Under the pieces are notes generated by a model. It did no database searches. It saw only the letters and a program-made list of their open reading frames with translations, and was not told the DNA's origin. Below, piece by piece: positions 1 to 6,386 of a stretch of DNA of 11,423 bases (its first letter is position 1; every line of letters starts with the position of its first letter). Origin of the DNA: Dehalococcoidia bacterium (lineage in GTDB: Bacteria > Chloroflexota > Dehalococcoidia > GIF9 > AB-539-J10); contig JALNYR010000078.1 of NCBI GenBank assembly GCA_023229725.1, positions 1-11,423 of the forward strand, in the 5' to 3' direction. A program made the translations under genes and the position numbers.

Positions 1-93
1 CTTGCTCGAGGTCGACCCGATCCCGTAAATGTACTGCAGGCCGATGACAATGTGCTTGTCTTTCGGCAGGTCAACACCAGCAATACGGGCCAT
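1..93 (-). CDS. rpsM: Ribosomal protein uS13, N-terminal part (truncated by window edge)
   Basis: The first 31 codons of uS13 are visible, starting with ATG at 93 and running off the window. The start MARIAGVDLP and the following GLQYIYGIG are hallmark uS13 sequences. uS13 sits in the head of the 30S subunit, contacts the 50S subunit and P-site tRNA, and is usually encoded first or second in the alpha operon (rpsM-rpsK-rpsD-rpoA-rplQ). A GAGGAG Shine-Dalgarno (103-108) lies 9 nt before the start. The gap from the rpmJ stop is 44 nt. The gene is probably transcribed from the promoter seen upstream of rpmJ as well as by read-through from the spc region. The C-terminal part is outside the window. 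Confidence 0.96.
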   Translation of the reverse strand, partial: MARIAGVDLPKDKHIVIGLQYIYGIGSTSSK

Positions 94-137
94 ACTTCAC
101 AGCTCCTCACAAAGGATACGAATCGAGTCCCTGCTGA

Positions 138-251
138 CTACCCCTGCCTCTGCTTGTGCTTGGGGTTCTCGCACAGTACTCGCACCACGCCGCGGCGGCG
201 TACGATTTTGCATTTGTTGCAGCGTCGCTTAACAGACGAACTTACTTTCAT
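138..251 (-). CDS. rpmJ: Ribosomal protein bL36, zinc-binding type
   Basis: This is a complete 37-codon gene, ATG at 251 to TAG at 138-140. It begins MKVSSSVKRRCNKC and ends in a basic tail after CENPKHKQRQG. Cys11, Cys14, Cys27 and His32 form the CxxC...C....H zinc site of the C+ form of bL36, so this copy should need zinc. bL36 is a small 50S protein near the base of the L7/L12 stalk that stabilises 23S rRNA. The length is the family norm (37-38 residues). A GGTGAG Shine-Dalgarno (257-262) is 5 nt upstream. Its place between infA and rpsM is standard. A strong promoter candidate lies within the 66 nt upstream, so rpmJ is probably the first gene of the alpha transcript. Confidence 0.97.
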   Translation of the reverse strand: MKVSSSVKRRCNKCKIVRRRGVVRVLCENPKHKQRQG

Positions 252-317
252 AACAGCTCACCATACACCAAAACCTTACTATGATAGACGATTGCTTCGT
301 ACGTGTCAAAGAGACCG
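252..317 (-). other. infA-rpmJ intergenic region
   Basis: At 66 nt this is the longest non-coding gap in the window. It carries the TTGACA-17-TATCAT promoter and the rpmJ ribosome site. I see no inverted repeat followed by a T-run, so no intrinsic terminator for the upstream spc-adk-map-infA transcript. Confidence 0.7.
281..309 (-). promoter_or_regulatory. Sigma-70-type promoter for rpmJ-rpsM (alpha operon)
   Basis: On the minus strand, TTGACA (304-309) is a perfect -35 box, followed by exactly 17 nt (287-303) and TATCAT (281-286), which matches the -10 consensus at 5 of 6 positions. It lies wholly in the infA-rpmJ intergenic gap. Transcription would start around 274-276, giving a leader of about 24 nt that includes the rpmJ Shine-Dalgarno. 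That the site sits in the only long gap of an otherwise compact cluster supports it being real. Start-site position is inferred, not observed. Confidence 0.8.
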
Positions 318-536
318 CTACTTCAGGCGGTAGGTGACGCGACCGCGGGTAAGATCATATGGAGACAACTCCACGAGCACGCGGTCGCCGGGCAGTATCT
401 TGATGTAGTGCTTCCGCATCTTGCCCGAGATGTGGGCCAAGACGACGTGACCATTCGGCAGTTCCACGCGGAACATCGTATTAGGAAGGCACAGCGTCAC
501 CTTCCCTTCGACTTCAATTTTCTCTTTCTTTGCCAT
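318..536 (-). CDS. infA: Translation initiation factor IF-1
   Basis: This 72-residue protein runs from ATG at 536 to TAG at 318-320, the exact usual length of IF-1. It is a single OB-fold (S1-like) domain. Recognisable segments are the start MAKKEKIEVEGKV, then LPNTMFRVELPNGH, HISGKMRKHYIKILPGD and the C-terminal SPYDLTRGRVTYRLK. IF-1 binds the 30S A site, blocks early tRNA entry there, and helps IF-2 and IF-3 choose the initiator tRNA and start codon. It starts 12 nt after the map stop, with a modest AGGT-type ribosome site, so it is probably cotranscribed with adk and map. The 66 nt after it hold the alpha-operon promoter and no obvious terminator. Confidence 0.98.
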   Translation of the reverse strand: MAKKEKIEVEGKVTLCLPNTMFRVELPNGHVVLAHISGKMRKHYIKILPGDRVLVELSPYDLTRGRVTYRLK

Positions 537-548
537 GCGCCACAGGAC

Positions 549-1286
549 CTACGCGAACAACTCCGGCTCGCCGTCAGTCACCACCAGCGTGTGCTCGAAG
601 TGCGCCGAGAGACTGCCATCCGTCGTCAACACCGTCCACTTGTTCGGAGCAACCTTCGTTCGCCACGCGCCGTTCGTAACCATCGGTTCGATCGCCAGTG
701 TCATCCCTTTTCGCAGGACCGGTCCTTTCCCGCAGCTGAAATTGGGGATCTGCGGCTCCTCATGAAGCTCTCGGCCCACCCCGTGCCCCGTGTACTCCCG
801 CACAACGGCGAACCCATTCCCCTCCACGTGCCGCTGGATGGCCGCCGAGATGTCACCCAGGTGGTTGCCCGCGCGCGCGCAAACCACGCCCGCCTCCAGG
901 GCCCCCCGCGTGACTTCAATCAGCCGCTTCGCCCCGGCTTCAACCGCTCCCACTCCCACCGTCACCGCAGCATCGGTATGGAACCCACGGTGCAGCACGC
1001 CCAGGTCCAGCGAGACCACGTCGCCTTCGCATATCACCCGCGTGCCCGGTATACCGTGCACAATCTCATCGTTGACTGATACACACACACTTGCAGGGTA
1101 TCCGTGATACCCCTTGAAGGAGGCAACAACACCTCTCTTCCTGAACTCTCGCTCAACCACGTCGTCAAGCTCACGGGTCCGCATCCCGGCCACCACTTCC
1201 GCCGCAAGCTGCTCAAGTACCTCTCGCAGGATCTGCCCTCCCTCGCGCATCAGCGCGAGTTCCTCGGGCGATTTCACTACAATCAA
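549..1286 (-). CDS. map: Methionine aminopeptidase type I (TTG start)
   Basis: Map removes the initiator methionine from nascent proteins when the second residue is small. From a TTG start at 1286 the product is 245 residues, a normal length for compact type Ia enzymes. The start reads (M)IVVKSPEELALMREGG. The five metal ligands are all visible: Asp94 (SLDLG), Asp105 (HTDAA), His168 (TGHGVG), Glu200 (AIEPM) and Glu231 (FEHTL); His77 of HGIP is the conserved substrate-binding histidine. No N-terminal zinc-finger or SH3 extension is present. The TTG overlaps the adk stop (TTGA), and GGAG sits 5 nt upstream. An open frame continues upstream to 1541, but that part lies wholly inside adk and resembles nothing. 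A GTG three codons in is the alternative start. Confidence 0.96.
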   Translation of the reverse strand: MIVVKSPEELALMREGGQILREVLEQLAAEVVAGMRTRELDDVVEREFRKRGVVASFKGYHGYPASVCVSVNDEIVHGIPGTRVICEGDVVSLDLGVLHRGFHTDAAVTVGVGAVEAGAKRLIEVTRGALEAGVVCARAGNHLGDISAAIQRHVEGNGFAVVREYTGHGVGRELHEEPQIPNFSCGKGPVLRKGMTLAIEPMVTNGAWRTKVAPNKWTVLTTDGSLSAHFEHTLVVTDGEPELFA

Positions 1287-1936
1287 ACGCTCTCCACTCG
1301 GAGCGCTTTGATGATCCCCGCCGAGACCTCGTCGATCTTCAGATTGCCATCGACCCGTACCAGTTTGCCCTGGCGGTCGTAGTAATCGACAATCGGCACG
1401 GTCTGAGAGAAGAACACCTTCAGGCGCTCCCGTACCGTCTCTTCCTTGTCGTCCGCCCTCTGATACAACTCGCCCCCGCAGGCGTCGCAGCGGCCCGCCA
1501 CGGCTGGCGGTGAACTCACTTCGTGATATGGTGTCTGACACTTGCGGCAGATCCAGCGTCCGCTCAGTCGCTTTACGAGCTCATCTTCGGGGACCTCGAT
1601 GTACACAGCCCTGTCCACGATCTTGCGCTCGCCGGCCAGCCGACTGTCGAGCGCCTGTGCCTGGCTCAGAGTCCGCGGGAAACCATCGAACAGCACACCC
1701 TTCCGGCAATCCGGCTTACGGATGCGCTCAAGCACCATGCTTATCGTCACCTCATCCGGCACCAGTTCGCCCTTCTCCATGAAGGACCTGGCCTTCAAGC
1801 CCAGCTCCGTCTTCTCTTCCAGTGCCCGACGGAACAGGTCTCCCGACGCCACGTGCACTATGCCGAAGGTCTTCGACAGCACAGTCGCCTGGGTTCCCTT
1901 CCCCGCTCCCGGCGCGCCAAGCAACACGATGTTCAT
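1283..1936 (-). CDS. adk: Adenylate kinase, zinc-type LID
   Basis: Adk interconverts ATP + AMP and 2 ADP in the cytoplasm. The 217-residue product starts MNIVLLGAPGAGKGTQA, with the P-loop at residues 7-15. It shows the AMP-binding SGDLFR (31-36), DGFPRT (84-89), a long-type LID domain at about 126-165, and the RADDKEETVRERL arginine segment (160-172). Within the LID, Cys130, Cys133, Cys150 and Cys153 form a four-cysteine zinc site, as in many Gram-positive and thermophile enzymes and unlike the E. coli enzyme. ATG at 1936 follows the secY stop by 16 nt and has an AGGGGAG ribosome site. The TGA stop overlaps the map start. The secY-adk-map order is widespread in bacteria. Confidence 0.98.
   Translation of the reverse strand: MNIVLLGAPGAGKGTQATVLSKTFGIVHVASGDLFRRALEEKTELGLKARSFMEKGELVPDEVTISMVLERIRKPDCRKGVLFDGFPRTLSQAQALDSRLAGERKIVDRAVYIEVPEDELVKRLSGRWICRKCQTPYHEVSSPPAVAGRCDACGGELYQRADDKEETVRERLKVFFSQTVPIVDYYDRQGKLVRVDGNLKIDEVSAGIIKALRVESV
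1292..1295 (-). promoter_or_regulatory. Ribosome binding site that fixes the map TTG start
   Basis: GGAG on the minus strand lies 5 nt before the TTG at 1286, inside the last codons of adk. No ATG occurs near the homologous Map N-terminus, so this site supports the TTG choice and coupling to adk translation. Confidence 0.6.
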
Positions 1937-1952
1937 CTCGGGCTCCCCTTCT

Positions 1953-3266
1953 CTACTTCAGGAATCCGTCGTAGCGCCTCATCGTGAGCTGCGACTCAAG
2001 CTGCTTCATCGTATCGAGAGCCACGCCGACTGCGATGAGGATGGCGGTGCTGGAAATGGTGAGGACACTCACGCCGGTCACTATCCGGGCCAGAAACGGC
2101 ATCACAGCCACAATGGCAAGGAACATCGCCCCGCCGAACGTGAGGCGCTTGATGATGGCGTTGAGATAGTCAGATGTCGACTTGCCCGGCCGGACGCCCG
2201 GCACAAAGCCACCCTGTTGCTGGAGCGTACGGGGAAGGCTCATCTGCTCGAATATCACCATCGTATAGAAGAACGTGAAGCCGAACACCAGCAAGAAGTA
2301 GAGTCCCCAGTAGAGCAGGCCCTGCGGCAGCCCCGCTGACGCATCGAAGGCCCTGTAGAGACCGTCCCAGAAGTTGGGGGCCTGCGGATTCATGAAGTAG
2401 CTCGCAATCAGCTGCGGCAGCTGCATCATGGCGATTGCAAAGATGAGCGGAATCATGCCGGCGGTATTCACCCGCAGGGGAATGTACGTCGAACCCGACT
2501 GTCGGTACATCCGACCGGCACGGAACGTGCTCCGCGCGTACTGCACCGGTATCCGCCTGTGCGCTTCAATGAAGACGACGATGAGCACAAGGGTGACCGC
2601 TCCAAGGATCCCGAACACAATCGTGCCAATGGGGTTCTCCTGGAACGCCAGGCCGATGCGCGCTGTCGACTCCGCCAGGGAAGCCACAATACCCGCGAAG
2701 ATGATTATGGATATTCCGTTCCCGATGCCGCGCTCGGTGATGAGCTCACCGAGCCATACCAGAAGGATGGTCCCGGCGGTCATCGACATGATGATGGTCA
2801 GCGTGGTCAGCCCATCGGGCCGGGCAATGACACTCTGGCTTGTGAGCAACGCAAGCTGAGAGTATGCCTGCAGCGCGGCGAGCGGTACCGCGAGGAAGTG
2901 AGTAATCCGGTTGATCCGCCGCTGTCCCGACTCACCCTGCTGAGAGATGGCCTGAAGACTCGGTATCACGGGAACAAGCAACTGCATGATAATCGAGGAC
3001 GTGATATACGGATACACGCCCATGGCCGCGATGCTGAAGTTCCTCATCGCGCCGCCGCTGAACAGGTCAAGCATCCCCAGTAGTGCGTTCTGGTCGAAGA
3101 ACTCCTTGAGCGCCGCAAGGTCCACGCCAGGCAGGGGCACGTGAACCAGGAAGCGGAACGCCACGAGGATTCCAAACGTGAACAGGAGTCTCTGACGCAA
3201 ATCCGGGAGCGAGAATGCATCCCGCATTGCGGAGATGAGGCGCGGCTGACCTTCCTTCTGCTGCAT
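1953..3266 (-). CDS. secY: Protein translocase subunit SecY
   Basis: SecY forms the protein-conducting channel of the SecYEG translocon in the inner membrane. The 437-residue product is family length, with about ten hydrophobic segments. Signature regions are the first membrane segment around 28-45, the plug region near 60-75, GVYPYITSSIIMQLL (83-97), GISIIIFAGIVA (184-195), the RSTFRAGRMY loop (245-254) followed by STYIPLRVNTAGMIPLIFA (259-277), and the cytoplasmic FVPGVRPGKSTSDYL (354-368), which belongs to the ribosome/SecA-facing loops. The C-terminus is a basic tail, RRYDGFLK. ATG at 3266 comes one base after the rplO stop (TAGCATG), implying coupling. As usual, it closes the spc operon and leads into adk. 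Confidence 0.98.
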   Translation of the reverse strand: MQQKEGQPRLISAMRDAFSLPDLRQRLLFTFGILVAFRFLVHVPLPGVDLAALKEFFDQNALLGMLDLFSGGAMRNFSIAAMGVYPYITSSIIMQLLVPVIPSLQAISQQGESGQRRINRITHFLAVPLAALQAYSQLALLTSQSVIARPDGLTTLTIIMSMTAGTILLVWLGELITERGIGNGISIIIFAGIVASLAESTARIGLAFQENPIGTIVFGILGAVTLVLIVVFIEAHRRIPVQYARSTFRAGRMYRQSGSTYIPLRVNTAGMIPLIFAIAMMQLPQLIASYFMNPQAPNFWDGLYRAFDASAGLPQGLLYWGLYFLLVFGFTFFYTMVIFEQMSLPRTLQQQGGFVPGVRPGKSTSDYLNAIIKRLTFGGAMFLAIVAVMPFLARIVTGVSVLTISSTAILIAVGVALDTMKQLESQLTMRRYDGFLK

Positions 3267-3267
3267 G

Positions 3268-3711
3268 CTACGCCGTCCTCACCGTGCCCTGTGCGGCCGT
3301 GATCTTCTGCTGTGCAGCGGCTGAGAAGCACGCCGCCTCAACGGTGAGCCGCTTCTCCAGATCGCCATACCCGAGCACCTTCGTGGGCTTGGACAGGGAG
3401 TGGATCAGCCCAGCCTTCAGCATGACGTCAGGCGTCACCTCGGTTCCGTCCGGAAACACATTCAGGGAATTCACGTTCACCACGTTGAACTCCACCTTGA
3501 AGATGTTCGTGAACCCACGTTTGCGGGGCAGCCGCTTGATGAGCGGCAGCTGGCCGCCCTCGAAGCCGAGCCGCACTCCGCCTCCGGACCGGGCCTTCTG
3601 TCCCTTCTGGCCTCTGCCGGAGTACGTTCCGTGCCCGCTTCCGTCCCCTCTCCCGACCCTGTGCGGCAAGTGCGTCGCACCTGCCGCAGGCTTCAACTCA
3701 TTCAGCCGCAT
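3268..3711 (-). CDS. rplO: Ribosomal protein uL15
   Basis: uL15 is a 50S assembly protein with a long, glycine/basic N-terminal extension threading through 23S rRNA. The 147-residue product begins MRLNELKPAAGATH and carries the family's glycine-rich stretch RVGRGDGSGHGTYSGRG plus QKGQKARSGG, then LPLIKRLPRKRGFTN and a globular C-terminal half. The reading frame is open upstream to 3807, but the conserved start lies at tandem ATG codons (3714 and 3711), so the upstream part is discarded. Either ATG is possible; I chose the second because MRLNEL matches the usual N-terminus. The start overlaps the end of rpsE by 14-17 nt. There is no room for rpmD between them. Confidence 0.96.
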   Translation of the reverse strand: MRLNELKPAAGATHLPHRVGRGDGSGHGTYSGRGQKGQKARSGGGVRLGFEGGQLPLIKRLPRKRGFTNIFKVEFNVVNVNSLNVFPDGTEVTPDVMLKAGLIHSLSKPTKVLGYGDLEKRLTVEAACFSAAAQQKITAAQGTVRTA

Positions 3712-4243
3712 CATTGGCCTCCGAAGACGTCTTCTCCACGTCAGGTTCTTTCGCCGCCGGGACAATGGTTCGCAGCGACGCCAGCGCCAGCATGGTGGCA
3801 CGAGCAACGTTGATGCGGTTCTGGCTCCCGAGCGACTTGCTTATGACATTCTTAACGCCGGCGAGCTCCAGGACTGTGCGAACCGTGTTGCTCGCAATCA
3901 TGCCCCGGCCCGGCGCTGCGGGTCTGATTAGCACCATCGAAGCGCCGTACTTCGCCAGCGCTTCATGAGGAATCGTCTGGTTGACGACGGGCACCGCGAT
4001 GAGTTGTTTCCGCCCCATGGCGCCCGCTTTGCGGATGGCTTCGGGCACGCCCGTAGCCTTCGCAAGTCCGACGCCCACGTGGCCATTGCCATCGCCGACC
4101 ACCATCAGCGCTCTGAAGCGGAGCCGGCGGCCTCCCTTGACGACCTTCGTAACGCGATCGACCGTCATCAGCTTCTCCTCAATTGCGAGGTCCGACGGGT
4201 CAATCCTCGCAACCCTGGAGGGTGTCCTGGTTATTGCCTTCAT
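3698..4243 (-). CDS. rpsE: Ribosomal protein uS5
   Basis: uS5 is a 30S body protein at the mRNA entrance, important for decoding accuracy. The 181-residue product has the N-terminal double-stranded RNA-binding-like domain with VDRVTKVVKGGRRLRFRA (28-45) and GDGNGHVGVGLAKA (50-63), and the C-terminal domain with PGRGMIASNTVRTVLELAG (111-129) and KSLGSQNRINVARAT (136-150). The C-terminal tail (about 163-181) is acidic and low in complexity, making the protein slightly longer than E. coli S5. ATG at 4243 has a weak AAGGG ribosome site 9 nt upstream; the 46-nt gap after rplR shows no promoter I can recognise. Its end overlaps the rplO start. Confidence 0.97.
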   Translation of the reverse strand: MKAITRTPSRVARIDPSDLAIEEKLMTVDRVTKVVKGGRRLRFRALMVVGDGNGHVGVGLAKATGVPEAIRKAGAMGRKQLIAVPVVNQTIPHEALAKYGASMVLIRPAAPGRGMIASNTVRTVLELAGVKNVISKSLGSQNRINVARATMLALASLRTIVPAAKEPDVEKTSSEANDAAE

Positions 4244-4289
4244 ATGCGATACCCTTCTCTACCATACTTCGACAGACCGCGCCGCCTCT

Positions 4290-4655
4290 CTAGAAGTCGA
4301 GACCGCCCTTGCGGGCTTCCTCCGCGAGCGCCTTGACGCGCCCGTGGTACAAGAAGCCTCCGCGGTCGAACACCACCGCCTTGATACCGTGTTCGATCGC
4401 CCTGGCCGCAATGAGCGCCCCGACCCGGGACGCGTAATCGATCTTCGACAGCGGCTTCTCGCCTTCCGCGGCAGCCACATCCTTGGAGCTTGCCGCAACG
4501 AGCGTGTGGCCGCTCCCGTCATCAATCACCTGAGCGTACATGTGCTGCAGGCTCCTGAACACAGCCAGCCGCGGCCGGTCTGCCGTTCCCTGGAGCTTGC
4601 GCCTGACCCGCACGTGGCGGATCCTTCTCATCGTTCTCGGGTTCTTCGTCGCCAT
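4290..4655 (-). CDS. rplR: Ribosomal protein uL18
   Basis: uL18 binds 5S rRNA and helps anchor it, with uL5, in the central protuberance of the 50S subunit. The 121-residue product is family length. It starts with a basic arm (MATKNPRTMRRIRHVRVRRK), continues with the conserved GTADRPRLAVFRSLQHMYAQ and IDDGSGHTLVAASS, and closes with IKAVVFDRGGFLYHGRVKALAEEAR followed by the typical GGLDF terminus. ATG at 4655 lies 8 nt after the rplF stop, with AGAGGGTGA upstream as the ribosome site. It is followed by a 46-nt gap (4244-4289) before rpsE, one of the few non-minimal gaps in the cluster. Confidence 0.97.
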   Translation of the reverse strand: MATKNPRTMRRIRHVRVRRKLQGTADRPRLAVFRSLQHMYAQVIDDGSGHTLVAASSKDVAAAEGEKPLSKIDYASRVGALIAARAIEHGIKAVVFDRGGFLYHGRVKALAEEARKGGLDF

Positions 4656-4663
4656 GTCACCCT

Positions 4664-5215
4664 CTATCCTTTTGTCACTTTGCCGGCCTTGCCTGGCTTA
4701 ATGCGCACTTTCTCTCCGAGGTACTTGATGCCCTTGCCCTTGTAATGGTCGCACGGTCGAATCGCACGAACGCTGGCTGCAACCTGACCAAGCAGCTCCT
4801 TGTCGAATCCGGACAGGCGCACTCGGTTGTTTCCCTCGACCGCGGCGTCGATGCCGGCGGGCAAATGGTAGTCCACGGCGGAACTGAACCCAACCTGAAA
4901 GGAAAGACCATCGCCCGTCTTCTGAACACGATAGCCCACGCCGCTGACCTCAAGCACCCGCTCGAACCCCGTGCTCACGCCGAGAACCATGTTCGCCAGC
5001 AGCGTCCTCGTGAGCCCGTGCATCGACCGATGGACACGGTCATCGCCTGGCCGCTCCACCAGGAGCCTCTTGTCTTCCTGCGTGATACGCATGTCGCGGT
5101 TGAAAGAACGCGTCAATTGTCCACGCGCCCCCTTGACCGTAACGGCGTTATCGTCCCCAATGGTTACCTGGACCCCTCCAGGCACATCTATCGGCATTCG
5201 TCCTATTCGAGACAT
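4664..5215 (-). CDS. rplF: Ribosomal protein uL6
   Basis: uL6 lies near the base of the L7/L12 stalk and the GTPase centre of the 50S subunit. The 183-residue product has the two repeated alpha/beta domains of the family. The start MSRIGRMPIDVPGGV and VTVKGARGQLTR (26-37) belong to the first domain; the second carries GVGYRVQ and the signature KGKGIKYLGEKVRIKPGKAGK at the C-terminus, which contacts 23S rRNA. ATG at 5215 is preceded by GGGGTGA at a 7-nt spacing, within a 23-nt gap after rpsH. Nothing is missing compared with usual members (about 177-183 residues). Confidence 0.98.
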   Translation of the reverse strand: MSRIGRMPIDVPGGVQVTIGDDNAVTVKGARGQLTRSFNRDMRITQEDKRLLVERPGDDRVHRSMHGLTRTLLANMVLGVSTGFERVLEVSGVGYRVQKTGDGLSFQVGFSSAVDYHLPAGIDAAVEGNNRVRLSGFDKELLGQVAASVRAIRPCDHYKGKGIKYLGEKVRIKPGKAGKVTKG

Positions 5216-5238
5216 CGGTCAGTCACCCCACAATCGGC

Positions 5239-5631
5239 CTACCAGACATAGCACAGAATCTCACCGCCGAGCTTCATGTGCCACGCTTGCTGGCCAGTCA
5301 TGATTCCTTTTGATGTCGACACCACGGCCACACCCAGACCACCGTACACTCTCGGAATCTCGGTCTTCCCGGCATACACCCGCAGCCCGGGCCGACTCAC
5401 CCTCTCGAGGCCAAGAACCGCCGGCTGCTTGCCGACATACTTCAGCTGCAACCGTATCATGTCCGCAGGCTTGTTCTTGACGACTTCGTAGTCCTCGATG
5501 AAGTCCTGTTCCTTGAGTATCTTCGCGATGGCACCCTTCACACTCGAGTGGGGCATGAGCACACTCTCGTGGCCGACCATCACGGCATTTCGAATCCTGG
5601 TCAGCATGTCAGCAATCGGATCGTTAACCAT
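5239..5631 (-). CDS. rpsH: Ribosomal protein uS8
   Basis: uS8 is a primary 16S rRNA binder in the 30S central domain; in E. coli it also represses spc-operon translation by binding the mRNA near rplE. The 130-residue product starts MVNDPIADMLTRIRNA, has the linker and second domain with RVYAGKTEIPRVYGGLGVAVVSTSKGIMT, and ends GGEILCYVW, close to the canonical GE(V/I)LCxVW terminus. ATG at 5631 comes 11 nt after the rpsN stop with a GGAGAG ribosome site. I did not find an evident copy of the 16S helix-21-like site near rplE by eye, so regulation here is unproven. Confidence 0.98.
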   Translation of the reverse strand: MVNDPIADMLTRIRNAVMVGHESVLMPHSSVKGAIAKILKEQDFIEDYEVVKNKPADMIRLQLKYVGKQPAVLGLERVSRPGLRVYAGKTEIPRVYGGLGVAVVSTSKGIMTGQQAWHMKLGGEILCYVW

Positions 5632-5642
5632 AGTGCGCTCTC

Positions 5643-5828
5643 CTACCAGCTCGACTTCCTCACTCCAGGGACCATTCCTTCAACGGCAAGTCTCCTGAAG
5701 CAGATACGACACAGTCCGAACTTGCGCATGTACGCACGAGGCCTTCCGCACATGTGACAGCGGTTCCGCTGCTGTACGGCGAATTTCGGCTGCCGCTTCG
5801 ATTTCGCTATCTTCGATTTCTTCGCCAC
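5643..5828 (-). CDS. rpsN: Ribosomal protein uS14, zinc-binding type (GTG start)
   Basis: uS14 is a late-assembling protein of the 30S head. The 61-residue product is the short zinc (C+) form: Cys24, Cys27, Cys40 and Cys43 make two CxxC knuckles (NRCHMCGRP and FGLCRICFRRL), and the end GVRKSSW is canonical. The zinc-free long form of about 100 residues in E. coli is different. The start is GTG at 5828, one base after the rplE stop, with GGGAGAG just upstream. Its extended N-terminus (AKKSKIAKSKRQPKF) resembles my recollection of Chloroflexota and actinobacterial type-Z uS14. Confidence 0.97.
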   Translation of the reverse strand: MAKKSKIAKSKRQPKFAVQQRNRCHMCGRPRAYMRKFGLCRICFRRLAVEGMVPGVRKSSW

Positions 5829-5829
5829 G

Positions 5830-6372
5830 CTACTCTCCCGAGAATGGCATTCCCATCAGTTTCAGCATGAGCCTTGCTTCGTCATCGCGTCTCGCATTGG
5901 TGACAATCGTCACCTGGAGACCGCGAATCTTCTCTATCTTGTCGTATTCGATTTCCGGGAACACGATCTGCTCTTTGAAGCCGAGGCTGTAGTTGCCCCT
6001 GCCGTCAAACGAATCCGGCGACACTCCCCGGAAGTCCCGGAGGCGCGGCAACACGATGCCGACAAGCCGGTCGAAGAAGTCGTACATCCGCTTCCCGCGC
6101 AACGTCACCATCATGCCGATGGGCATGCCCGCGCGAAGCTTGAATGTGGCGATGGACCTTTTCGCGTGCGTCACGACAGGCTTCTGCCCCGTGATTGTCC
6201 CCAGGTCCTTCTCCGCCGACTCAAGCGCCTTTGGATTGGCGATGGCCTCCCCGAGGCCGATGCCAACAACTATCTTCTTGATGTGCGGAAGCTCCATCAC
6301 ATTCGCGTCATCGAGCCTCTTCTTCAGCTCGGGTAGAACTTCCTGCGTGTATCTCTCTTTTGCAGCCAGCAT
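5830..6372 (-). CDS. rplE: Ribosomal protein uL5
   Basis: uL5 binds 5S rRNA and forms a bridge between the 50S central protuberance and the 30S head, also touching P-site tRNA. The 180-residue product matches the family's usual 179. Recognisable pieces are NVMELPHIKKIVVGIGLGEA (24-43), ITGQKPVVTHAKRSIATFKLRAGMPIG (59-85), RLRDFRGVSPDSFDGRGNYSLGFKEQIVFPEI and the end GMPFSGE. The family consensus close to the C-terminus (LL...G.PF) is intact. ATG at 6372 has a GGAGAG ribosome site, 14 nt after the rplX stop; the stop is one base before the rpsN GTG. Confidence 0.98.
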   Translation of the reverse strand: MLAAKERYTQEVLPELKKRLDDANVMELPHIKKIVVGIGLGEAIANPKALESAEKDLGTITGQKPVVTHAKRSIATFKLRAGMPIGMMVTLRGKRMYDFFDRLVGIVLPRLRDFRGVSPDSFDGRGNYSLGFKEQIVFPEIEYDKIEKIRGLQVTIVTNARRDDEARLMLKLMGMPFSGE

Positions 6373-6386
6373 GGCGGTCGCTCTCC

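Noticed and set aside
868..880. Alternating CG run, possible Z-DNA or repeat
   Set aside because: It encodes VCARAG codons of Map and is explained by codon use in a GC-rich gene.
303..1079. Long plus-strand open frame (258 codons) opposite infA and map
   Set aside because: It is antisense to two clearly recognised genes and has no family resemblance; long antisense frames are expected in GC-rich coding DNA.
1080..1091. Short CA dinucleotide run
   Set aside because: It encodes the conserved SVCVSVND segment of Map; too short to count as a microsatellite with meaning.
1287..1541. N-terminal extension of map by 85 codons
   Set aside because: The extension lies wholly within adk and does not resemble the zinc-finger extension of long Map proteins; the conserved Map start is at TTG 1286.
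1542..2339. Long plus-strand open frame (265 codons) opposite adk and secY
   Set aside because: It crosses the secY-adk boundary antisense, with low-complexity composition and no recognisable domain.
3712..3807. N-terminal extension of rplO upstream of the tandem ATG codons
   Set aside because: It is the out-of-frame shadow of the rpsE 3' end; the uL15 family starts at MRLNEL.
4244..4289. Possible promoter in the 46-nt rplR-rpsE gap
   Set aside because: No convincing -35 and -10 pair is visible; only a weak ribosome site for rpsE.
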